Source: Aspidiotus rigidus
Lineage: Eukaryota > Arthropoda > Insecta > Hemiptera > Diaspididae
Reading direction: 5' to 3'
Assembly: GCA_035079385.1 (NCBI GenBank)
Contig: JAVHKY010000013.1
Coordinates: 6,632,001-6,696,000 of the forward strand
DNA length: 64,000 nt
The first letter of the stretch is position 1; each line of letters opens with the position of its first letter. This document shows, one piece after another, positions 50,030 through 59,899 of the stretch. The notes beneath the pieces are model-generated. The model was not told the DNA's origin. It searched no databases and saw nothing but the letters and a program-made list of their open reading frames with translations. Made by a program: the position numbers and the translations under genes.

Positions 50030-50420
50030 AACAGTTTTGATTTCTCCACATGTTCTTGTATTCAGTCGTTGTTGGGTTAGTTGCTTTCATGTCCTGCTAG
50101 ACGATGGTTTCTGATCCAAGAAGTAATTGCAAAGGTTACACCTGAGAAAATCTCTCTCACGAAGGTAAATTAGCTGGAAGAGGGCGTGAAGTCCTCAGGT
50201 TGATACGCAAGAATTCTTAGCCGGCTGCTTTAGAAGGAAGGCGTGATATTGTCAAGAGAACTTGGAAAAGATCCGATTAAAAACCACAGGAGGTTATGGC
50301 TGACCTTTAGGTCTCGATCTATCGGAAAAGCAAGGGGAGATTTGATTGGACCAAAGATCACAGGCAGCTTCCCAAAATACCCCCAATTTTTTATTGTAAT
50401 TAATCATAAAATTTACTCAC

Positions 50421-50630
50421 CTGTCTGATATCTCTGAATATATATTTTAAATCATCTTCTAAAAGTACATAAGGGTCGACAGTTTGGTAATCTGGCAGCT
50501 GGGTAGAATAATTTCGTTGTGACGAAGGTGATGACGAGGGTGTCGAATCTGAAGATGATGCGTACAGTCTTCTACAAGACGAGGGGCACGCAGTCGCTGT
50601 GCATTCTGCCGTTAAATACGTACAATTATT
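50421..50630 (-). CDS. Pdss1: PDSS1 N-terminal-region exon
   Basis: Most 5' exon found. On minus it follows a TTGCAG acceptor (50636-50631) and ends with CAG before GTGAGT; 70 codons, phase 0 in and out. There is no in-frame ATG: the frame meets TGA just upstream of the acceptor, so an earlier exon must supply the start. The product is Cys/Ser/Thr-rich at first (RRLYASSSDSTPSSSP), then RNYSTQLPDYQ, and ends EDDLKYIFRDIRQ. This fits the poorly conserved mitochondrial targeting or linker region leading to the first helix of the synthase, where 'DLKxxxxDIR' is typical of PDSS1. Joined with 42149-42016 and 23077-22936 it gives an uninterrupted 162 codons. Confidence 0.85.
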
Positions 50631-53600
50631 CTGCAATCATACAAAAACAAAATACAATGTGACATTCAAAAACTGCATAATATTTAGACAAATTATTCGC
50701 GTAAGAAATTAGGTCATACGCGATAGCGAAGGGTGCGATCATTTTATCGATCGATCGTGAGTAAGAGAGAGTAACAAAATTCAAATACGTCTAGAATAAC
50801 TCGTTCCGACCCACACGTGTTTTGGAATATAATTTTGCAAAATAATATACTCATCGATTCTTTCCCTCTTGTAATGTGTACACGCAAAATTCGAAAAAAA
50901 AAAACAGACCAAGTAAGTCATATTGACCTGGAAAAAATAAGCGGTGGCGCAATCCAACACCCATTACGAGTCAACAATCAAGAAGCCTGCAGGTCGCATC
51001 TATTTTTGTACGAAGTCATCGTACATGCACAGCCTATAAATCCCTTCAAATGGAGACTGATGCGAAGTTAATATTGTACAACCTGTTCCAAATACCCATT
51101 TGGTCGAAAGTAACCGACGAGTCGCCAACCTTCAAGAGCAAACCACACATACGTTTCAGACGTAAGTACATGTTTGTTTTTTTTTTTTCCTTTTCTTTTC
51201 TTTTCATTTCGCCTCTTCTTCTTCTTCATGTCTCTATATTCGCATAATATCGCCATTTGTGTCTCATCAAAACTAACGCACCGTCGTTCGTATACTCGTC
51301 ATTATTTTCAAATTTTTACACACGAAAGTACTGCACGTTTCAACTTTGTGTACACTATCATCCATAATAAGTTCAAGACCGCATGCGGAGATATTTCTGA
51401 CATTTGCCCGTTGTGCCTTTATTATAATATCCTAAAATGAGAACTGTATCCTATTCTCTATCAAGTGCAACGTATAGGCCTAGGTAAACTTGACCCCGAA
51501 TACAATTTATAACGCTCATCTGGAACATTAACAACATAGAAAATGCATCAATAGGATAAGCGATGGGCCCGCAGAATTTGTCTCTTCCATCAACCGAAAT
51601 GCGTGCGAGCAGAAAAGCAAAAAAATAAATAAATAAACTATACACGCAAACGAAGCGGTCACACAGTTGTCGGGGACATGTATAGGCTCAATTAGAATAA
51701 ATAATTCAATATTCAAAATGAGAAGAAGAAGAAATACGAAATATTTTTAAATGCGCACACCATTTCGGCATAGCAGAAATTCTTTTTAACCCTTGTAAAG
51801 AAAACAAATCTTACGTAACGTCGCAACGAAACCGTACGATGTTACCATTAAAATGCCAGATAGAAAGGTGAAGGACAACACTCTCTTCATATATCCGCTA
51901 GCCCAATCGCACTCCCTAATTTACCTTTCAGTTATGCAATCCAGAGAGAAGAAAAAGAAAAAGAGAGAAAAAAAAACTGTTTAAAATCGGAATATGAATG
52001 TATTTTTATGTATTTGCCGTGTCCATTAATATAACGAGTTCGTATACGAAACAAATGCAAGCGAATGTTCGTCGCGTAAATTTATGAAGCGAACTCGACT
52101 GAAGTTTCTTCTTTTTCTCTGCGTGAAAATGTAATTCATTTTTTTTTCTCAACCTCTTCTCTATTCTAGCTGTACGCCAAAAATCGATGATGTTAATCAA
52201 TCTTCGTGTAAAAATTTACTCTTCACCGTGTTCATCTCACGCAGCCTTTTTAATTTTGGAAAATTTTTCACATGAAACTGTCTAACATTAGCTTCAAACA
52301 AGGTCGTCGTGCACTACTTCACTCTACCGTTATACATCGAAGAATAAAATATGAAAAAACGCCTCAAAATTCAAAATCAGATACACGAGAATTCACCCAA
52401 AATTAATGTAACCGACCAGTAAAGACCATCTTTGCCTATTTGCGCTGTAGTTACTAGAGACCGTAGGGGGTTAGAAACAAATTTTTTAGCGATAGAAGAA
52501 CTATAGAATTTGTGCAGCCATCACGCACCGAAAGCAGAAGGCTAGGCTCAGAGAATCAATATATTATTCGATCAACGAAAAGGAAATAGATACCAAATTT
52601 TTTCGTATCTAGAATGAAGAGAGTTATGTTTTGAAAATACGAGGAGATAGAAAATGAACAAGTTCTTCTCCTCATTCCTAAGGAGAGGAATAGCCCCTCC
52701 CAAAAGCCTGCTTTAGGCGACCAATATGTAGGCGTGGCCTTGGGAATTGAATTATTTCAGAGCTTCCAAGTCTAGTATGAGCTGGGGGATCATTTAGCCT
52801 GATTTCTTCTTTTGGTGGGAGTGGGTTTTTACACCCTCTCAATTTGTTTCAACAACGAACCTTTGTTTTGCACTGTCCTACCAGAAAATTGTGTTTCCAA
52901 GAGGGGCGGAGTCTGTTTGGGAGAAAGCTCACTTGACCTCCAACCTACTTTATTTTTGACCATCAGGCTGTATACGCCGGGAAGGAGACTTGAAAAAATT
53001 AGCATGAGAGGAGGGGGAAGGGCCTTGGAAAATTTATGCATCAACATCTTGGAAGCGAGGCCGGCAATTTTGGAAAGCTTCATTTGGGAGAAAATACAGT
53101 CGGGATGGCGGGTTCGCGATTAACCCGCTAGAACAACAGAGTTAGGTCAGGCTAGGTTTGTGACAGTGAGAAGAAAAAATTGATGCACCGTTTGGCAGTT
53201 ATCTGTTGTTGACGCCGTAGTCTGATTTGGCTTAACTGATATGCCAGATGTATATTTTTCAGCAGACTCTAAAGATCCACCACTGAGAAATCCTCTGACC
53301 TACGTAGGAGAAAAACTTCCAAGTTTCAGGCTATGTTCTCAAGCAGGGTGAGGGAAGGAATTCCTATTATCGAGCGATATCAAGAGGGAGACTGGGGAAA
53401 ATGTTGGCCAATGAACAATTTTTACTCGAGCGGGGGATGGGACTTGAAAGGATTTCGGTCAAGGCGAGGACTAGGAAAAACTTCGAGCTGTATTCATGGG
53501 AGGAAGAAACAATAACTTATGGCCATTCAGCTACGTACCGAAGGGAGAGGGAAAATTGAGAAAACCTTATACTTCAATTTGTTTCAATACAGAATGCTTT

Positions 53601-54540
53601 AGAAGTATTCAGGTTCGTACGAAATACTCTAGGCACTCAGTTCAAAGTTAGCTACAGGAAATCTGTTTTCCGGATGGATTTTTGGTGAGAATTTTCGTCT
53701 CCTTACCGTATGTAAACCAAATCTAACTTTCACTCAATTTAGGAACTCTAAAAAGTACATAGCTTTGAACCTCCGAAGGTATGGGACTTGCAAACTAAAT
53801 CACTGCAGATATCTGAGACTTGAATTATAAATTTCCAGCTTTGAAGATGTACCTATTAACGTGCGACTTGTAAAAATTTCGAGGTCGAAACCCCTATGCA
53901 GGACATCGAAACATTTTGTGCTTGGAACCTTGTAGAACTTGGAATTTCGTCCTTTGAGGAGTGGGGTTTTGAAAAGTATCACGCTTTGAACCCCTAAAGA
54001 TGATGAAATTATGAAAATTTAAAACTCTCAAGCCCACAGACGTGGAACTTGGAAAAATCCCCAGCTTCAATAAGCCCCGTTAATGACATTACGCAGATTC
54101 TACAAGATCAAGGCCGATCTCACGAGCATGACTCACGTAAGTTGAACATTTTTCACGAAGCTATCATTCAAAGTCTGTTTTACAAGACAGACGATAATTC
54201 TCTTCTTCTAAACTGACGTAGTTGATGAAACAGTCTCCTTGAGCCATTTATTCACGTCCTATCATCTCCAGAAGTTTGGGAAACTCAAGAATTAACTGAA
54301 AAAGAACTTCAAATTTGAGCATAGGACACAAACACTAAATTCTTCATTTCATCAAATTTTATGTTTATCCTATTATAATGATCATCTTTATTGTTAATGT
54401 TAGGAGAATGCAGTAATGGTGGTCATCATTATTATTATTCGTCGATTATCCTAGATTGAGGTATGACTGCTCTTCTTCCATGGAATCTAGACGACTACTT
54501 TAAACTCTAGCAATAGCCCAATAAAACCCAATTATTATAG
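50631..54540. other. No recognisable exon; dispersed repeats in second half
   Basis: By position this should be the first PDSS1 intron or 5' flank. Up to about 52600 the sequence is mostly unique; from 52700 to 54060 it is built of diverged 'gggacttggaaaa...tttcgagct' units. I searched for a short minus-strand exon with an ATG and a phase-0 donor and found none I would defend. Confidence 0.5.
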
Positions 54541-54554
54541 CCTTACAAGGAACC

Positions 54555-55340
54555 TCCTCTAAAACCCATGCCCTCCAAATATAATATTTTTAGGCACTAC
54601 GACTTCAATCCTCCCGCCATTCATGCTTGCAGTGGCTTCGCCTTGCTAGTATTTTCTCTTCATAAAGCCAACCCCATTTCCACCTACATCTCCCTCCAAA
54701 TGAAGCGGTTATACTCCAACTACACTCCATCCCAATCACCTTCTGTTCAATTTACATCTTCTCACATAATAACAATTTTATTGAGATAGCTGCTCTCATC
54801 TAATCACTCTGTGGCGATTTCAACACTCACAGTCCTTTCTGGGGTCTCACACCCAACAATAAATGCCACACAAATTTTCGTGATAACATTCTAGCTTCCC
54901 TTCTCTCCTTAAACACCAACCACCCTGGAACTCCTACATACCTCAACTCCACCTGTACAGCTCTTTCCGCAATTGATCTCCCCGTTTCCTCTCTCCCCCT
55001 CTCACCAACAAACTTGAATCTATGTGACATCACTTTCTATTCCTAATCACATCACAAACCTTATCTCAAAAAAAAATCACATTTCGGCCCCCGCTGGCTC
55101 ATCAAGAAAGCGATTTGTCCAAGCTTTTACACCCTCCGACCGTCTTAAATCATAATACAGCTTTAGAATCTTTCATCAACTTCATCATTATTGTCTCAGA
55201 ATCATTCATAAAGGTAGGCACCCACAAACTTGAACAAGTCATGGTGGTCTAAGGAACTTCACCCGCAAAAAATCTTACTGAACTTTCAACTCATCCCCGG
55301 ATAAGTACCACTACATATCCTATGAAAAAGTCTGCGCCGA
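54555..55340 (+). pseudogene. Jockey-type non-LTR retrotransposon, endonuclease-domain fragment
   Basis: Plus-strand remnant of the apurinic-type endonuclease at the start of a Jockey-like ORF2. First segment: KYNIFRHYDFNPPA with GFALLVFS (54568-54680), the early part of the nuclease. Then IPITFCSIYIFS, and CGDFNTHSPFWG (from 54810), the conserved Gly-Asp-x-Asn block with catalytic Asp and Asn. NHPGTPTYLNSTCT and AIDL follow, corresponding to the substrate-site region. Finally, in another frame, SWWSKELHPQK (about 55240-55270) matches the 'WWxxEL' linker before the RT. Stops and several frame changes are present. The sequence switches at about 55350 to a Penelope-like RT in the same orientation, so the Jockey RT is missing. 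Confidence 0.78.
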
Positions 55341-55359
55341 AGAAAGTACTCTGGTCAGG

Positions 55360-56765
55360 GTCTGTTCCGAAAAACTTCAAAAATTGACTGGTATATTTCG
55401 TCGAGACCAGCAGCAAATTGGCGCACGCACGACACCTACACACAACTTTGCTCCCAGAACCGGGAACCTCCCACGCGTTACCTTCACGGAAGAAGAAGAA
55501 AGACTGCCGGAAAAAGGCATTAAGTACGGAGCTGCTAAAAAGTGATCCAAACCATAGAATCCGACGTGAGACCAGAAGCCCGAACCCGAATTGGGAAAGT
55601 ACTGTTGGACATCGAGGAGAATATGTAGCGAACCGACGACAAAACGCAAGTAATGCAGAGGAAGGTCATAAATCTACAAAAGAAGATCCAACAGAACAAC
55701 CTGATTTTGACAAAGGCCGAATATGGCAACACGGTAGAGGTAATGGTAAAGGAAGACCACAAACAAAAAGTGTAGTTGTACATCGCAGAGCTGACAAAGG
55801 ACCCGACACAGAAACATCAAAACAGGTTGAAAGTTGTATTGAAAGAAAACAATGTACCTGGCAATGAAAAGGAGCTTGATATGAACCCGGTAGCACCGAA
55901 ATTCAAGGGGCTTGTAAAATTCCACAAAGCGAACCGTCCGATAGCATTCAATCACCGTGTTAGAAGACGGCAAAGATCGCAGCCACATTCTTGAAAGAAA
56001 ACTACCAGTTTGTACCCAGAAAAAGCATCAGAAACAACGGTGAGCTGATAGAGCAACTGGACAAGGTGCGGAAATCAAAAATAATGACAAGCTGATATCC
56101 TTGGATGAGACAAACATATTTGGTACCATACCAAAGGAGAAACTTCTCGCCATTTATCATGGGAACCCGCGCTAGAACTACTGACGCTTCAATAACAAGT
56201 TCTGCACCCAGTAAAAGGGACTAGCGCTGGGATCACCACTGTCACAGATACTGGCGAAGATATTCATGAATGACATGGAAAACAGGATATTGAAGAGCAG
56301 CAACTCGATGCCACATATGTAGATGATATGCTAACTGTGTGGTTAAGCACTAATAGACATCCCTTCTTGAAACGAATTCGATGAACGAAAGCATCGAATT
56401 CACAGTAGGACAGGGCACTGAGATTATCAACTATTTGGACCTAACAGTCACGCTAGTAAATAACCGGATAGAATACAAAACTCTACAAGAAGCCGACGCA
56501 CACGGACACCACCCCAGGCACAAGTTCGCGGCAATCCAGAACCTGTTCTATCGGGCAATTTCTGTCCTGAAGAACAATAAAGACAAGAGAAAAGAAATCT
56601 AGATAAAGCAGACCGCAGAAGCCAATGGCTACCATAGAGGTGTGATGGACGGAGTCTTTGGACAAATGGAAGCCAAGACAAGAAAGTACTCCCGATCGAT
56701 ACCATACATAGGAAAATACACAAACAAGGTGATACAGGCGTTATGGAGCCGTTATATCGTCTCAA
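55360..56765 (+). pseudogene. Penelope-like element reverse transcriptase, decayed
   Basis: Plus-strand run of Penelope-type blocks in family order. VTFTEEEERLPEKGIKY is an N-terminal block. NLILTKAEYGNTVEVMVKED and TKDPTQKHQNRLK follow, then MNPVAPKFKGLVKFHKANRP (usually LPKIHK). ISLDETNIFGTIPKEKLLAI is the palm Asp block, then GLALGSPLSQILAKIFMND (about 56218-56275). YVDD at 56316-56327 is the catalytic motif, intact. NYLDLTVTL follows with EYKTL (56430-56490), then the thumb segment YIGKYTNKVIQAL up to 56765. Several frame changes and stops are present, including one before GLALGS. No GIY-YIG domain follows; the sequence becomes unique after 56770. It is not coding now, although its palm motifs are well kept. 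Confidence 0.85.
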
Positions 56766-56779
56766 TTGGATAGGAAAAA

Positions 56780-58530
56780 AATCTACCCTACTTCTAAATT
56801 TGAACTGAAGGCCACTTGGATGAGAGTCCTTAACCCGTCAGGTCATTCAGAGCGGCGAGTATTGCTGCATTTTTATAAATTGCGCTTTTTGCACGTTACC
56901 ACCGCGCGATCAACGCAAAAAACGTGTGAGAAATTCGTAACTACTGTGTACTCGTGTGTGTGACATGTGACACAGAAATGCCGTTCAGTATTTCGTTATG
57001 AATTATTAGTGTAGCATAAAAATGACGAGCCTTAAACAGCCTGTTTTGTAAATAATAACGTAAAGCATGTCGCATTAACAATCGTTAATTGACATTTTTC
57101 GTATTTCACACTTCAGGAAGAAACGTTGCTATCGCGGCTATTATGAAATAGTCGCGAATTGAAAAGCTAATATTTGCATTTCGCGTATGTTATGAGATTC
57201 ATCGCGTCGTCTTCGTCGTCCAGAAGTTAGATAACGATTATTTTTATCATTATTTTCCTCTCGGAGACGACTTTTGCGCCACGATTTTATTATCATTTTC
57301 CTTTTTCATATTCGAATTTTTGATTCTCATTTTTCGGGTTGGACCATCCGGTAAATGTTCATCTTGCCTGCACTTTACGTATACGTACACATACTGCGCG
57401 TGTTTCGAGCTATAATAATTTTTATACGTCGAAATTTTTTTTCTTCTTTTACAAGTGTTACGTAATTCGTGTCCGTTAAAACATAGCTCGGTGTTATACA
57501 GGATATCACGTTTCTAAAATTACGATAGCTTAACCGAGCGTAATGTGTCATTGGTATGAAATTGTTGTGTTAGGGTTACGCTTGATCATTTTATAATAAC
57601 TGTAAATTTTGCGTGCGATGGACTCGCGTGTAATAATGTGACCAAATAATACTCGAGAACGGCCAAATCAGCTGCGGATAATTACGATTGCAATGTAGCT
57701 TAATTAATGAAAGTCGTGCAACGAGGAATAGTAATGAGAATCTCGGGCTATTGTCGACCGTACGTGAATTTTATATAAACTTTCTTCGACGCAGTTTTAC
57801 AGTTGGTAAAACGTATATACTAGAGTAGTTTTCATCTCACAAACTCCGCATTCGCGACACTCGTTCGCTCGCTCGCGGCAACGACGTGGCGCAGCGACGC
57901 GATGAACGCTTTACGACTAGACTCTTGACCGTGCGTTCAGTTCTCCAACGAAATTAAGATTTTTCTTCCCGCTCTAAGATATGAAACTTCGATTGCGCAT
58001 TTTGTCAAGTTTTGCGATATGTACGAGTATGCCATTGTTCGAACCAAACCGGTAGGATCCGGTAATTTTTTCCTCTTTTGCTCGAATATTGTCCGCAAAT
58101 ATGTTCGAGCAGAAAACTACGTATCGGATGCACTTCGTATTGTTACGTAACATATCATCATGAGCTCGTGGTTCGTCGACACGAATAAAGAAATCGGAAT
58201 ATCGGCAAATTTCAAGGATGTATACAATATAAACAAACCATAGTTTTTTTGTTTTTTTTTTTATGAAGAAGTTGAAGAGTATTTTAGGTGTTCGCATTTA
58301 TTTCTTGTTATTACTCGTACATTGTACATTAATGGCGGAGAAAACGTAGTAACTTTTTTAGGGCGGGAGATAAGGTTATTCGTGAGCTATTGATTAACCT
58401 TTTGCCGAGGTAAAATAGTTCATAGAGCACGCCCTTACATGAACGTTACCATCTGAAATAATACTTGTTCGAGTTGATTATTGGACAAGTTTGAAAGAGC
58501 TAATCACAGTATAAAATAAGAGGGAGAAAA
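56780..58530. other. CpG-rich, apparently single-copy segment without recognised gene
   Basis: Unlike its neighbours it lacks the dispersed families and is rich in CpG, most strongly at about 57840-57910 ('cgttcgctcgctcgcggcaa', 'gacgtggcgcagcgacgcgatg'). It would suit a promoter or 5' UTR, for example of PDSS1 on minus, but no splice donor joined to an in-frame ATG in phase 0 was found. A minus-strand frame of 107 codons (57974-58297) has no recognised motif. Confidence 0.4.
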
Positions 58531-58544
58531 ATGTCAAATCCAGC

Positions 58545-59045
58545 GTCGAACGAAAATCGATAGAAAATTTACTTCAAGTCTTGGTCGTTACTGCATTGAT
58601 TGGAAACGACTCGGCACTCAACCAATGTCGACTCCATTTGGAATCATTTGTCACATTGATTTCAACTCGACTTCTCCAAATTTTTTATTGACCCCAAATT
58701 GACTGCTCTGTTGAGTCGAATGACTGCAGTCGACGTGTGGTGGTCTGTAATTCTATACTCGGACCTCAAACCGACGTCGATCTGGAGTCGTTCAACAGTC
58801 ATCCTTCAGAAGTGTTCTGTCTGTTTAGTGATTTCGCAACTCGCAGGCAGAATCAAGGCATAATGATATATGATGATGAGTCATCGAGATCTGAACTATA
58901 CTTGATTAGTACACTAATGGTCGGATGGACGCGATTAGTGAGGAGTCGACCCTTTTTTGACCTCGATTCTGAAACTCTACCAGATTTTGCTCTCAAAATC
59001 TACGTCAGCGTCAATTTGACGTCAATTGCAAGTCTATAGACCCAA
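58545..59045. repeat. GTCGA/TCGAC-rich degenerate repeat, copy 3
   Basis: Same texture as at 3945-4735 and 48695-49235. It includes 'ccgacgtcgatctggagtcg' (about 58770) and 'gtgatttcgcaactcgcag' (about 58829-58850), then 'gcataatgata', in the same order as the 49.1-49.2 kb copy. An open frame 58737-59039 follows the repeat and is not considered a gene. Confidence 0.7.
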
Positions 59046-59084
59046 AATCGATTTTTATAGGAGCTTTTCATGCTACTGCAGAAC

Positions 59085-59580
59085 AACCCAGGTTATAGGA
59101 AGATACAGAAACAAGGTGATGAAGACGTTCAGTGGTTATGATGTGAGTGTGGGTATGAATAAAACAAATTCAGTTGCGGATATAGAGCAAAGACAACGGT
59201 TAGACTGGGAGAAACATCAACAACAGGAAAAAAGAACGAAGATGGGAAGACCCTGTTTGGCAAACACTGCACGGCATCAAAGAACAGCACAATGGTGAAG
59301 GAATATCCGAAGTTATATATGTAGAAAGTCGCATGAAAATAAGAAAACTCTTGAGAACAGATGGAGATTGCACAGACAAAGAGGAGAAAAACCAGTTTCT
59401 TGAACAATGTAATCACGTTTCCCAGTGGCTGATTATTCAGCTTGGTAATTGGACGAGAGAAGTAGAAAACCGACAAATACCATGACAGCAAATCCGAAAG
59501 ACAATAGAAACGCAGCATGTAGGTTAAAGTGCGAACCATATAGTCGCAATAAGATCACGGCGTTATACTATAAGATTTAA
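59085..59580 (+). pseudogene. Penelope-like element 3' fragment
   Basis: Opens with GRYRNKVMKTFSGYDVSVG (about 59099-59155), which aligns with the thumb segment GKYTNKVIQALWSRYIVSIG ending the element at 56765; the DNA is visibly related over about 60 bases. It continues with KTNSVADI and RQRLDWEKH in an open frame to 59298, then breaks into mixed frames. A region resembling the C-terminal part of such elements may extend to about 59580, but I cannot identify the GIY-YIG residues. It may be the continuation of the copy at 55360-56765, displaced by the 2.3 kb between them, or a separate insertion. Confidence 0.55.
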
Positions 59581-59840
59581 TGTTTGAGACTGTGTTCTTC
59601 ACGAGCAATACAACTGATTATGGGGTAATACCCGAAAGTACTCTTGTAAGCTAGATCCATTTAATATACAGAATTGAAGATTCAAATCTCAAACTATGTT
59701 GTTTTCCAAGATCCTAATGCAGTTGCGTCGGTCAGCAAAAATTCTCTATCCTCCAACTTTGTAGTGCACCTCTTCTGCTGATTGAAATACTTAACTAACC
59801 AGGAACACACAAACCATGCCACACTGGAATCAAATTATCA

Positions 59841-59893
59841 ATCAGCAAAAAAGGTACTTTTAGTATAAGACAAAAAGTACCATTTTTGCTGAT
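59841..59893. repeat. Short hairpin, 21-bp arms
   Basis: Arms 59841-59861 and 59873-59893 are reverse complements at 20 of 21 positions with an 11-base loop. It could be read as a transcribed hairpin on either strand; no further support. Confidence 0.7.
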
Positions 59894-59899
59894 CGGGCG

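Larger units (their letters stand above)
42150..50420 (-). other. Pdss1: PDSS1 intron, about 8.3 kb
   Basis: Lies between donor GTGAGT (50420-50415) and acceptor GCAG ending at 42150, read on minus. It contains the dispersed families at 43.1-43.9, 45.3-45.7 and 48.2-49.2 kb and a Penelope-like fragment whose end lies about 390 bases from the 50421 exon border. The rest (42.2-43.0, 44.0-45.2, 45.8-48.1 kb) shows no exon I recognise. Two exact TGACGTCA sites lie near 46569 and 46588, just after an 'aataataataatcctttatttcc' stretch that resembles the 3' end of an opposite-strand LINE. Confidence 0.85.

Noticed and set aside
50421..50636. A TTG start for the first visible PDSS1 exon
   Set aside because: The TTG overlaps a good TTGCAG acceptor, with a stop just upstream in frame. 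A spliced exon with its start further upstream is the better explanation.
58026..58041. Minus-strand ATG in the CpG-rich island as the PDSS1 start
   Set aside because: The frame from this ATG runs to a stop after about 32 codons with no phase-0 donor found, so it cannot be joined to the 50630 acceptor.
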